Part shown: in pieces, positions 7,619 to 14,833 of the stretch
How positions within the stretch are numbered: the stretch's first letter is position 1
How the letters are laid out: the number at the start of each line of letters is the position of its first letter
Assembly (NCBI RefSeq): GCF_029889805.1
Contig: NZ_JARANT010000022.1
Location: 1-32,062 of the forward strand
DNA: 32,062 nt
Direction of reading: 5' to 3'
From: Halorubrum sp. Boch-26
GTDB lineage: Archaea; Halobacteriota; Halobacteria; Halobacteriales; Haloferacaceae
Position numbers and translations under genes: made by a program
Notes under the pieces: model-generated
Databases searched by the model: none
Seen by the model: only the letters and a program-made list of their open reading frames with translations
Told to the model about the DNA's origin: nothing

Positions 7619-9013
7619 TCAGAACGGTCCCTTCCCGCCGCCCATCATGTCGCCGAGACCGCCGCCCTCGCCGCCGCCCATCTTCTTCATCATGCGCTGC
7701 ATGTCGCCCTCGCCCATGCCTTGGAACTGGCTGATCGTCTGTTCCATCATGGAGTGCTGCTCTAAGAGCTGCCGGACCGTCTCCTCGTCGGTGCCGGAGC
7801 CGCGGGCGATCCGCTCGGTGCGCGACTGGCCGACGACGCGGGGGTTCGTCAGCTCCTCTTCGGTCATCGAGTCCATGATGCGCTCGAACCTTCGCATCCT
7901 GTCCTGCGTGACGTCCATCGCGTCGTCCGGGAGCTGGTCCATCATCCCGCCGCCCATGCCGGGGATCATGTCCATCACCTGATCGAGGGGACCCATCCGG
8001 TTCATCGCGTCCATCTGCTTTTTCATGTCCTTCAGGGTGAACTCCCCTTTCAGCATGTCCTCGGGATCCCAGTCTTCGTCCTCCTCCTGGGCCTCCGCCA
8101 TCGCGCGCTCGACGCGCTCGGAGAGCTGCTTGAGGTCGCCCATCCCGAGCAGCCGGGAGATGAATCCGGAGGGCTCGAACCGCTCGATGTCCTGGACCGT
8201 CTCGCCGGTCCCGAGGAAGGCGATGGAGGAGTCGGTCTCGTTGACCGCCGTCAGGGCGCCCCCGCCCTTCGCGGTCCCGTCGAGCTTGGTTATCATCACG
8301 CCCTCGATGCCGATCGACGACTCGAACTGGCGGGCCTGCTCCTTGGCGCCCTGCCCGATCGCGGCGTCGAGCACGAGGAGCGAGCGGTCGGGGTCGACCG
8401 CCCGCTCGATCTCTTCGATCTCCGCGATGAGGTCGTCTTCGAGCGCGTGGCGCCCGGCCGTGTCCACGATGTGGACGTCGGCGTCGGCGGTCTCCTCGAG
8501 GCCGGTCCGCGCGATGTCGACGGGGTCGTCGTTGTCGGGGTTCCCGTAGAAGTCGACCTCCGCGCGCTCGCACATCTGCTTGGCCTGGTCGTACGCGCCG
8601 GGGCGGAAGGTGTCCGTCTGGATGACGGCGGGGCGGAGCCCCTTCTTCGAGAACCACCACGCCATCTTGGCTGCGGAGGTGGTCTTCCCCGACCCCTGCA
8701 GGCCGGCGAGGAGGATCGTCTGGTTTTCGAGGGGAAGCTCCGTCGAGTCCCCGACCAGCTCGACCATCTCCTCGTAGACGATCTTGAGGACGTGGTCCTT
8801 CGCGGTCGTGCCGCCCGGCGGCTCCTCGTCGAGCGCGCGGGACTTTATCGAGTCCGACAGCTCCATGACGAGGGAGACGTCGACGTCGGCGGAGAGGAGC
8901 GAGCGCTGGATCTCCTTGACGATCTCCTCGACGTCGCTCTCGGAGAGTCGGGACTTCCCCTGGAGCTTGTCGAGGCTGCTCCGGAGGGACGTACCGAGGT
9001 CGTCGAGTACCAT
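7619..9013 (-). CDS. srp54: Signal recognition particle GTPase SRP54 (Ffh)
   Basis: 464 residues, the normal archaeal length. It binds 7S RNA and signal sequences of nascent membrane and secreted proteins and delivers ribosomes to FtsY. The N domain covers about 1-95. The G domain holds GLQGSGKTT (G1, 104-112), DTFRPGA (134-140), DTAGR (184-188) and [11 protein letters not shown] (G4, from 242). The Met-rich M domain runs from about 300 to a Gly/Met tail (MMKKMGG, DMMGGG). The ATG at 9013 begins MVLDDLG, the conserved SRP54 N-terminus. Frames extending to 9286 run through GC-rich intergenic sequence and are rejected. A TTTAC box about 25-30 bases upstream fits a short leader. Confidence 0.97.
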   Translation of the reverse strand: MVLDDLGTSLRSSLDKLQGKSRLSESDVEEIVKEIQRSLLSADVDVSLVMELSDSIKSRALDEEPPGGTTAKDHVLKIVYEEMVELVGDSTELPLENQTILLAGLQGSGKTTSAAKMAWWFSKKGLRPAVIQTDTFRPGAYDQAKQMCERAEVDFYGNPDNDDPVDIARTGLEETADADVHIVDTAGRHALEDDLIAEIEEIERAVDPDRSLLVLDAAIGQGAKEQARQFESSIGIEGVMITKLDGTAKGGGALTAVNETDSSIAFLGTGETVQDIERFEPSGFISRLLGMGDLKQLSERVERAMAEAQEEDEDWDPEDMLKGEFTLKDMKKQMDAMNRMGPLDQVMDMIPGMGGGMMDQLPDDAMDVTQDRMRRFERIMDSMTEEELTNPRVVGQSRTERIARGSGTDEETVRQLLEQHSMMEQTISQFQGMGEGDMQRMMKKMGGGEGGGLGDMMGGGKGPF

Positions 9014-9419
9014 TTGCCGGAGATAGGCGGTCGACGCGGTAAAGCTTTGTTCGTCGACGGACGCGGAACACGTCTTCGACGCCGGATCGGTGGCGAACGC
9101 CTCCAGAACCCACTGATCGGGCATACGTCGTTGTCGGCGGTGACGCGGAATCTCCGAGGCCCCAGCCGCGAGGGCTCTCGCGCCTCGTTTCGCGCCTCGG
9201 TCGGTCGCCTCCGCTCCCGCTGCGGTGCTTACGTCGGCGTGCTTCGTCGTCGCAGCTGCCCCCTCGAGTCCCGCCTCGCCCGGCACCGCGCCTCACACCG
9301 CCCCGACCTCGCCGCTCGCTCGGGGCTCCCCCCGGTCGCCCACGTCGCTCGCGGCGTCCCTCGCGCGTGCTCCTCGCGGGCCTCCGGCCCGCTCACAGGC
9401 ACGCGCCGCCGCAAGGGTC
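9014..9419. other. GC-rich intergenic block between SRP54 and pantoate kinase genes
   Basis: About 400 bases with no supported gene. Open frames on all strands are Arg/Pro/Ala-rich products of very high GC and have no family features. The part at 9170-9420 has a CG-rich, low-complexity texture of the kind I recall as dispersed intergenic repeats in Halorubrum and Haloferax genomes (recollection, not checked). The SRP54 promoter is at its left end. A strong hairpin lies at 9376-9392. Confidence 0.5.
9376..9392. terminator. Perfect GC hairpin after pantoate kinase
   Basis: GCGGGCC-TCC-GGCCCGC is a perfect 7-base-pair stem with a 3-base loop, 28 bases beyond the stop of the leftward pantoate kinase gene. 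No T-run follows, so terminator function is only a possibility. Confidence 0.3.
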
Positions 9420-10364
9420 TCACCGTCCGACGAGCCGCGCGCCCGCGGCGTCGATCCGACAGCTCTCCGGATCGTACCCCGCGTCGGAGAGCCCGGTACC
9501 GAGCGCGAAGACGGTGCGCCCGAGCATCGCCATCGCGGCCCCGCAGTCGTCGGATCGCGCGTCCGAAGCGTCGCCCGCGTCGCCGACCGCCGCGATCGCC
9601 TCCGCGACCTCGGGGACGAGGAGGTCGGCCTCGCGGGCGAACCCGCGGGCCGCGTCCATCAGGGTCGGGAGCCGCGGGTCCGCGCGGAGCCGGGCGAGCG
9701 CGTCCTCGCCGGCCGCCGAGAGGGCGGACGTGTCGCCGCCCAAGACCGCCTCGGTCGACAGCTCGCCGAAGGTGACGTACTCGACGCGGGCGGCCGCGGG
9801 GACGCCGTCGAGCTCGCCGATGCCCGGCGCACCCGGCTCCAACCGGATCGGGACGCCGCCGCGGGCCTGCGCGACCACGTCGCCGAGGCCGGTCCCGCGG
9901 CTCACTTCCGCCTCGTGGGCGATCCGGACGAGTTCGTTCTCGGAGCGCCCGCGGTCGAGGGCGGCGTTGGCCGCGAGCGCCGCGCCGAGGGCCGCGGCGC
10001 CGGAGACGCCGAAGCCGGCGCCGATCGGGAGGTCGGTCTCGATCGCGACGTCGACGGAACACTCGTCGACGTCGCGCGTGCCGCCCGAAGCTCCCAGCTC
10101 CGCGAGCACGTCCTCGACCGCGCCGATCGTTCCGGGCTCGCCGTCGACCGCGCGGGAGCCGGCGGATCCGTCGGTCGCGGGAGCGTTGGTCGCGGAGTCG
10201 TCGCTCCCGAGCCGATCCGCCGTCGACACGTGGACCGTCACCCCGTCGGTGAGGGTGAGGCCGGCCCCGCGCGACCCGGCGGCCGCGGGGCGATCGGCCG
10301 GGTGCGCGCTGAAGAAGGCGGTGACGTGCCCGGGGACGAACGCGGTCGCCCGCTGCCTGCTCAT
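9420..10364 (-). CDS. Pantoate kinase (GHMP family, archaeal CoA biosynthesis)
   Basis: 314 residues. Archaea make phosphopantothenate by pantoate kinase followed by phosphopantothenate synthetase instead of the bacterial route. The protein starts MSRQRATAFVPGHVTAFF and has the GHMP glycine loop DLPIGAGFGVSGAAALGAAL (111-130). The C-terminal region with MLGRTVFALGTGL is typical of the COG1829 group and separates it from mevalonate or homoserine kinases. The ATG at 10364 is preferred; a frame extending to 10451 adds a basic stretch over the divergent promoter region. It is divergent from the membrane zinc-ribbon gene at 10490. Confidence 0.85.
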   Translation of the reverse strand: MSRQRATAFVPGHVTAFFSAHPADRPAAAGSRGAGLTLTDGVTVHVSTADRLGSDDSATNAPATDGSAGSRAVDGEPGTIGAVEDVLAELGASGGTRDVDECSVDVAIETDLPIGAGFGVSGAAALGAALAANAALDRGRSENELVRIAHEAEVSRGTGLGDVVAQARGGVPIRLEPGAPGIGELDGVPAAARVEYVTFGELSTEAVLGGDTSALSAAGEDALARLRADPRLPTLMDAARGFAREADLLVPEVAEAIAAVGDAGDASDARSDDCGAAMAMLGRTVFALGTGLSDAGYDPESCRIDAAGARLVGR

Positions 10365-10460
10365 GGCGAACCGGACGACCGCGCGTCGATTAACGGTTGT
10401 TATCCGCGGCGGACGGAACAGCGGTATCCGCGGCGGAGCGACCGCCGACACCGTAGCCGG

Positions 10461-10470
10461 TAAATATCCC
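10461..10470 (+). promoter_or_regulatory. TATA box of the membrane zinc-ribbon gene
   Basis: TAAATATCCC starts 29 bases before the ATG at 10490, the spacing for a leaderless transcript. Two copies of TATCCGCGGCGGA (about 10401-10413 and 10425-10437) lie just upstream in the same divergent intergenic region. Confidence 0.5.
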
Positions 10471-10489
10471 CCACCCGAACTCGGATCAT

Positions 10490-10993
10490 ATGCGAGATCA
10501 GTTGCGTCCCGTCCTCGCCGCCGTCCTCGCGCTGGTGTTCCCGGGACTCGGGCATCTCGTCTTGCGCCGGTGGGGCCGGGCGCTGCTGTGGCACGTCGCC
10601 GTCGTCGGCGGCGGCGTGGCGCTGCTCGCGCTCTACGACATCGATCCGAGCGGGTCGGCCGCGGCGCCGTTCGAGGCCGCCGCCGCGCTGCCGACCGAGA
10701 TCGCGTTGCCGGTCGCCCTCCTCACCGTGTTGTCGTCGATCGACGCCTACGTCGTCGGACGGGCGGACGTCACCGAGCGGAAACGCGTCAACGCGACCGC
10801 CGAGGCGGTCCGGCGCCGCGCCGCGAGCGCGGACGACGAGGGCGCTGCCGCCGGGTCGCCGGTCACCGAACTCACCGGCGAGGAGGGCGAGGCCATGCAG
10901 GTCGAATGCCCGAGCTGCGGGAAGGAGACCGACGCCGAGCTCGACTTCTGTCACTGGTGTACGGAACCGCTCCCGTGGGCGGACGCCGAGTGA
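10490..10993 (+). CDS. Membrane protein with C-terminal zinc ribbon
   Basis: 167 residues. Two or three hydrophobic segments at about 8-22, 30-48 and 68-84 are followed by a charged, Ala/Arg-rich linker. The C-terminal zinc ribbon is CPSCGKETDAELDFCHWC (from about 142). This layout is common in haloarchaeal hypothetical membrane proteins and no function is known to me. A TATA box at leaderless distance supports the start. The stop codon lies in the first copy of a 23-base tandem duplication (10984-11030). Confidence 0.75.
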   Translation: MRDQLRPVLAAVLALVFPGLGHLVLRRWGRALLWHVAVVGGGVALLALYDIDPSGSAAAPFEAAAALPTEIALPVALLTVLSSIDAYVVGRADVTERKRVNATAEAVRRRAASADDEGAAAGSPVTELTGEEGEAMQVECPSCGKETDAELDFCHWCTEPLPWADAE

Positions 10994-11030
10994 GCGGCCG
11001 GAATCGGCGCCGAGTGAGCGGCCGGAATCG
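10984..11030. repeat. Tandem duplication spanning the stop codon of the zinc-ribbon gene
   Basis: Two identical 23-base copies beginning CGCCGAGTGAGCGG lie at 10984-11006 and 11008-11030, with a period of 24 bases. The first copy holds the TGA stop of the upstream gene. It looks like a recent slippage or duplication event. Confidence 0.8.
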
Positions 11031-11090
11031 ACGGTGCGAGACCGAGATATCGGACGAATAGTTTCTCACTGGTGATAACTGCGGAGGAAC

Positions 11091-11100
11091 TATCATATAC
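11091..11100 (+). promoter_or_regulatory. TATA-like promoter of the FlaD-domain/actin-like gene pair
   Basis: TATCATATAC predicts a start site near 11120-11125, leaving a short leader of about 20-25 bases before the ATG at 11146. No other clear promoter precedes the actin-like gene. Confidence 0.45.
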
Positions 11101-11145
11101 TCCGATGGCGACCGTGCAGGTACGGACGCGAACGACGGACGGAAC

Positions 11146-11643
11146 ATGAGTCTGAATCCACGGAGATACGACGTACGGGAGCTGCGCCGGATCGCGGGAG
11201 CACCGCGGGACGGCGCGGACGAAGCGCCTCGGGAGCGGCCGCTTCGTCAGCCGAACCGGAACCGAGCGGAGCAGGCCGCCCGCTCGGCCGCGTTCACCGA
11301 ACTGCTCCAGCGTCAGCGAGGGCTGCGGCTGTCCGGCGGCGGATCACAACCCGCCGACGCCGGCGACCGCCCGTACCTACGGGCGATCCCGGCCTCACCG
11401 GACGCGGAACACGAGGTCGGCGAGTGGCTCGGCTACCTCGTCGACGTCGGCGGCCACCTGCGGAGCCGCGACGTGCTGTCGTACTACGCCGAACTCGGCT
11501 GGGTCGCCCCCGACGCGGTCGACGCGCTCAAGCGTCGACTGGAGGGGTTCGACACCCCGCGACGAGATCGGCCCTTCACTCCCGCGGACCACCGAATCAG
11601 TCTCGTCTCCATCGTCCGGATCGCTTCGTGTGCGAGTGATTAA
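11146..11643 (+). CDS. FlaD/FlaE-domain protein (archaellum-type), orphan
   Basis: 165 residues. The C-terminal half has the ArlD/ArlE (FlaD/E) domain pattern: PYLRAIPASPDAE, VGEWLGYLVDVGG, LSYYAELGWVAPDAV and LKRRLEGF (about 84-146). In archaella this domain is part of the cytosolic ring complex that links the motor to chemotaxis. The N-terminal 80 residues are Arg-rich and low in complexity. No other archaellum gene is nearby. The stop codon is two bases before the start of the actin-like gene, so the pair is probably co-translated. The domain may serve as an adaptor to the filament rather than to an archaellum. The start is supported by a TATA box; the domain call is by pattern recognition. 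Confidence 0.72.
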   Translation: MSLNPRRYDVRELRRIAGAPRDGADEAPRERPLRQPNRNRAEQAARSAAFTELLQRQRGLRLSGGGSQPADAGDRPYLRAIPASPDAEHEVGEWLGYLVDVGGHLRSRDVLSYYAELGWVAPDAVDALKRRLEGFDTPRRDRPFTPADHRISLVSIVRIASCASD

Positions 11644-11645
11644 CA

Positions 11646-12701
11646 ATGAGCGACGACGACGAATCCACGGAGATCAACGGTACAGACGGCCCGGAAGCGG
11701 TGGGCGTGAAACTCGGCAGCACTCGGACGGTGCTCGACATCCCCGACGGGCGGGGCGGCCGCGAGCGCCACTCGACGCTGACGTGTCTCGCGACGTACGA
11801 GGACGCCATCACGGGTGAGGAGAAGGTCCTGTTCGGCCACGAGGCCGCGATCGAGTACCCCGACACGGTGCGCTTTATGCTCCGGTCGGGGCTGCCGGAG
11901 GACGACGAGAGCGTGGCCGACGCCGAGCGATTCTTCGAGGCCCTCGTGGACGCCCACGACGTGCCCGAGGACAGCGCGGTCGTCTACGCGGTCCCCACCA
12001 TCGACAACGAGGCGGGCGTGAAGAACCTCAAATCGGTGATCGAGGGCTCCTCCATCGGGGAGGTCGAGACGCGGAGCTACCCCGAGTCGCTGTGCGGGGC
12101 GATCCCCGCCTACGGCGACGAACTCTCCGCGATCGACGAGGTGTTCGTTTCGATCAACATGGGGTCGACGACGCTGGAGGCGTGCGCCTACCGGCGCGGC
12201 GAGCAGCTCTCGCCGTTCTCGACCGGCTCGGTGACGGGCAACGAGGTCGACCGTCGGATCGTCGCCGCCGTCGAGGAGGAGAGCCAGGGCCGGGTCCACA
12301 TCGACCGGACGACCGCCCGAGAGTACAAGGAGGAGCACGCCGACGTGTACGACTTCGAGCCGTTCACGGACGTGATCCAGCAGCCCGGCGGCGGGAGCCA
12401 CGAGTTCACCGTCGACCGGGGCGTTCGGGAGCCGGTCGACCGGTACATCGACGAGGCCGTCGACGTCGTCGCCAACGAGTTCCTTCCGGAGCTCGCGAAC
12501 GACCACATGAAGCCGTACCAGCTCGCGCTGGGTCACCCGATCGCGGCGACGGGCGGCATGGCCTGCATCCCCGGACTCACCGAGGAGTTCGAGAAGCGGC
12601 TCTCGGCCGAGCTCGACCGCGATGTCGAGGTCGTCTCCCCGGACGACCCCGCGACCGCCGCCGCGGAGGGCGCCGGTCGGATCGCCGAACGCCTGATCTG
12701 A
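11646..12701 (+). CDS. Actin/MreB-fold protein (salactin/volactin type)
   Basis: 351 residues with an actin-superfamily ATPase layout. Phosphate loop 1 is VGVKLGSTRTVLDI (19-32), phosphate loop 2 is INMGSTTLEACAY (170-182) and the adenosine motif is ATGGMACIPGL (301-311). These are followed by SPDDPATAAAEGA (331-343), which matches the MreB DDPLTxVAxG region. Haloarchaeal actin homologues (salactin in Halobacterium, volactin in Haloferax) form dynamic cytoplasmic filaments that affect cell shape and division. This protein fits that group in size and motifs, but I cannot tell which orthologue it is. It lacks an obvious membrane helix. A FlaD-domain gene immediately upstream suggests a partner. 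Confidence 0.8.
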   Translation: MSDDDESTEINGTDGPEAVGVKLGSTRTVLDIPDGRGGRERHSTLTCLATYEDAITGEEKVLFGHEAAIEYPDTVRFMLRSGLPEDDESVADAERFFEALVDAHDVPEDSAVVYAVPTIDNEAGVKNLKSVIEGSSIGEVETRSYPESLCGAIPAYGDELSAIDEVFVSINMGSTTLEACAYRRGEQLSPFSTGSVTGNEVDRRIVAAVEEESQGRVHIDRTTAREYKEEHADVYDFEPFTDVIQQPGGGSHEFTVDRGVREPVDRYIDEAVDVVANEFLPELANDHMKPYQLALGHPIAATGGMACIPGLTEEFEKRLSAELDRDVEVVSPDDPATAAAEGAGRIAERLI

Positions 12702-12734
12702 GCGGTCGGCCTCGTTTTTCCGCCGCGCTTCACA

Positions 12735-12845
12735 GTGGAACAAGGAGGTATCCCCCGGCTTCAGCCGTACACCGCCTCCGTCGATTCGACGGCGGAAGGG
12801 GGGTCCACTGACAAGCCCACGGGTTCAGTCGTGGGTTACTGACAC
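12735..12845 (-). mobile_element. Remnant of an IS200/IS605 (IS1341-type) element end
   Basis: No transposase is present. Three hairpins lie close together. GGC-TTCA-GCC is at 12758-12767. CCGTCGA-T-TCGACGG is at 12778-12792. CCCACG-GGTTCAGT-CGTGGG is at 12816-12835. The last one, with AAGCCCACGG and GTGGGTTAC flanks, resembles the right-end hairpins of haloarchaeal TnpB-only elements as I remember them. The hairpin stem runs into the last codons and stop of the leftward gene ending at 12825, so the insertion may have replaced its native C-terminus. The similarity to IS ends is recollection. Confidence 0.45.
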
Positions 12846-13313
12846 GTCGAACAGCCGGTCGGCGTCCTCCGCCTGTCTCCGGTAGATCCCTCGCCCTTTC
12901 AGCCGCGGTACCTCGTGTCGGTGGAGCGTCCCGTCCTCGCAGTCGTACACGATGGGAAAGACGTTGGTCCGGCGCCGGGCGACCGTGTACGAGCGCGCCG
13001 CCTCGACGAGCGCCGGGTCCGGATCGGAGACCGGAAAGACGACGTAGCCGAGCGGGGTCGTCGAGCCGTGCGGGTCGTCGACGCGGTCGACGAGCACGTC
13101 GCGGAACGCGTCGGCGGTCGAGACGAGGTCCTCCGGCTCGGGGTCCGACTCGCCGTCGACCAGCGTGGCGAGGACGGCGACCGCCCCGATCGAGTCGTCG
13201 TCGTCGCGGGCCTCCCACACCGGATCGAACCCGTTCGTGTGCTCGTCGACGGGGTCGAACCCGAGTTTTCGTCGATTCTCGACGACGGCATCGCGGTACT
13301 GCGTGTGGTCCAT
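12825..13313 (-). CDS. Conserved haloarchaeal hypothetical protein, C-terminus possibly altered by an IS end
   Basis: 162 residues, acidic, no signal peptide or membrane segment. It starts MDHTQYRDAVVENRRKLGFDPVDE. A central segment with YVVFPVSDPDPALVEAARSY is followed by NVFPIVYDCEDGTLHRHEVPRLKGRGIYRR. I do not recognise a family. A GTTATTTTTC box at about 13340-13350 on the minus strand places transcription start near 13315 and favours the ATG at 13313 over longer starts at 13334 or 13364. The last five or so codons and the stop lie inside the IS-like hairpin at 12814-12837. It stands alone between the actin-like gene and the Mrp operon. Confidence 0.65.
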   Translation of the reverse strand: MDHTQYRDAVVENRRKLGFDPVDEHTNGFDPVWEARDDDDSIGAVAVLATLVDGESDPEPEDLVSTADAFRDVLVDRVDDPHGSTTPLGYVVFPVSDPDPALVEAARSYTVARRRTNVFPIVYDCEDGTLHRHEVPRLKGRGIYRRQAEDADRLFDVSVTHD

Positions 13314-13473
13314 ATCGTCCTCCAAGAACCCCATGATGAAAAATAACACACATGGCGGCGACACGCGCCAGCCCCCCGACCGGAGTCCGAGCGGTCGACC
13401 CCGACGAGCGAGGCGACGACGCGGTCGTCGAACGACCGCGGCCGTACCCAGTCAGAGACTGTCGAGAGGCCCC

Positions 13474-13815
13474 CTACTCGTCGTCGGATTTCCCCGGCCA
13501 CGTCACGGAGCCGAGGAACGGAACGCCGGTCTGTTCCGCCGCTCGCGAGATCATGTGCGCGCCGGTCGGCACCGTCAGGAACAGGAAGACGATGCCGATG
13601 AGCGACGAGAGGCCGGCACCCCCGGGACCGAAGTAGACGAATCCGGCGAGAAACACCGCGACCGTTCCGATGGTCGCCGGTTTGCTCGTCGCGTGCATCC
13701 GGTTGTACACGTTCGGCAGCCGAAGCAGGCCGATCGTCCCGACCGTGAGGAAGAACGCCCCGACGACGACGAACGCGATGACGATCCACGTCCGTATCGG
13801 AGTCGATTCGATCAT
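13474..13815 (-). CDS. mnhG: Mrp-type Na+/H+ antiporter subunit G (MnhG/MrpG)
   Basis: 113 residues with three membrane helices. GLLRLPNVYNRMHATSKPATIG (about 29-50) is the hallmark of MrpG. It is the last gene of the seven-subunit operon, 75 bases downstream of mnhF, the only sizeable gap in the operon. MrpG is a small structural subunit needed for complex assembly. Confidence 0.93.
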   Translation of the reverse strand: MIESTPIRTWIVIAFVVVGAFFLTVGTIGLLRLPNVYNRMHATSKPATIGTVAVFLAGFVYFGPGGAGLSSLIGIVFLFLTVPTGAHMISRAAEQTGVPFLGSVTWPGKSDDE

Positions 13816-13890
13816 CGACGACCCCCTCCGAAAACCGGGTGAGCCGTCGGAATCGCTCGTCTTACTTGATGTTGGGAATCCATAATGTGG

Positions 13891-14184
13891 TCACTCCTGC
13901 GTAACGATGATGTCCCCTTCGGTGATGAACTTGGCAACCGCGACCGTCGAGAGAAACGCGATGATCGCGAGAACGAGACTGACGATCACGAAGAGGCCCC
14001 GACCGGTCTTGATTGCGAACAGGACGGCGATCGCGACGACGTTCGTCGCGATCGCGTCCAGCGCGACCACGCGGTCGGGAACCGTCGGCCCCTTGACTGC
14101 GCGGTAGCCGCACAGTAGGTTCAGCAGCGCGACGAGGATGATCGCGGCGTCGACGACCAGTAGCAGGGACCCCTCAGCGGCCAT
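13891..14184 (-). CDS. mnhF: Mrp-type Na+/H+ antiporter subunit F (MnhF/MrpF)
   Basis: 97 residues with three membrane helices and the MrpF signature YRAVKGPTVPDRVVALDAI. The ATG at 14184 is chosen because a strong Shine-Dalgarno GGAGGTGA (14190-14197) lies five bases before it. The in-frame GTG at 14193 falls inside that site. The start overlaps the 3' end of mnhE. Confidence 0.92.
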   Translation of the reverse strand: MAAEGSLLLVVDAAIILVALLNLLCGYRAVKGPTVPDRVVALDAIATNVVAIAVLFAIKTGRGLFVIVSLVLAIIAFLSTVAVAKFITEGDIIVTQE

Positions 14185-14833
14185 CTCCGTCACCTCCGGT
14201 GGTCGCCTCGTTTGGCGGGTCGGCCGCCGTCGCTTCTCCCGTTTCTGGAGCGGCCTGCTTGAGGATGGGATGCGTTCTGTCGGGCGGGTAGACCGCGAAA
14301 TCCGGCGCGGGGTCGCTCGGCGAGAGCTCCTCGTCGAAGATGACGAGCGCGTAGTTCTCCCAATCGCGGATCGGGTCGACGATATCCTCCGGATCGCTTC
14401 CGTCGATGACGTGGACGTACAGCGCGTTCTCCGCTGGATCGTAATTGAGCGTGAGCGACCCGGGAGTCATCGTGATGCTGTTGGCGATGGTGGTCACGCC
14501 GAGGTCGGTCCGCACGCGCAGCGGGATGAGGATCACCTCGGGTTCGACCGGGTCGGAGCGCGCGAGCACGCGGTACGTGACGTCGAGACTGGCGACGATC
14601 GCCTCCCGCACGAACGTCAGCGCGTACAACAGCGCGTACGGGACCCCGCGAACCGATCGGGGGATATCGATGGTGTCCCCGTACAGACGCCGGAAGACGA
14701 AGGCCGTGGGCAGGCCGACCACGAGGCCGATCAGCAGCGACCCGACGACCGGTTCGGGCGCGAGCGGCGGCCCCTGGACGAACATCCAGAGGACGCCGAA
14801 CAGGAGCCCGGCGATCGGCCAAGTGCGGGTCAC
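14174..14833 (-). CDS. mnhE: Mrp-type Na+/H+ antiporter subunit E (MnhE/MrpE)
   Basis: 219 residues. Two or three N-terminal helices are followed by a soluble domain with the MrpE pattern IPLRVRTDLGVTTIANSITMTPGSLTL. An extra Asp/Gly-rich C-terminal tail of about 30 residues is typical of haloarchaeal extensions. The GTG start overlaps the mnhD stop (GTGA). A Shine-Dalgarno GGAGGTGA at 14840-14847, six bases upstream, supports the start. Confidence 0.93.
   Translation of the reverse strand: MTRTWPIAGLLFGVLWMFVQGPPLAPEPVVGSLLIGLVVGLPTAFVFRRLYGDTIDIPRSVRGVPYALLYALTFVREAIVASLDVTYRVLARSDPVEPEVILIPLRVRTDLGVTTIANSITMTPGSLTLNYDPAENALYVHVIDGSDPEDIVDPIRDWENYALVIFDEELSPSDPAPDFAVYPPDRTHPILKQAAPETGEATAADPPNEATTGGDGDGR
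14190..14197 (-). promoter_or_regulatory. Shine-Dalgarno of mnhF
   Basis: GGAGGTGA, five bases before the ATG at 14184 and inside the end of mnhE. It decides the mnhF start. An identical GGAGGTGA before mnhE lies at 14840-14847. Confidence 0.75.

Noticed and set aside
9014-9286. N-terminal extension of SRP54
   Set aside because: The conserved SRP54 N-terminus starts at 9013. The extension is made of intergenic GC-rich sequence.
11105-11149. 14-codon upstream frame overlapping the FlaD-domain start
   Set aside because: The predicted transcription start near 11120-11125 lies inside this frame, so it is probably not translated.
12730-13353. Longer overlapping frame opposite and around the hypothetical gene at 12825
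   Set aside because: Arg/Pro-rich shadow running through the IS-like hairpins. The acidic frame ending at 12825 has proper haloarchaeal composition.
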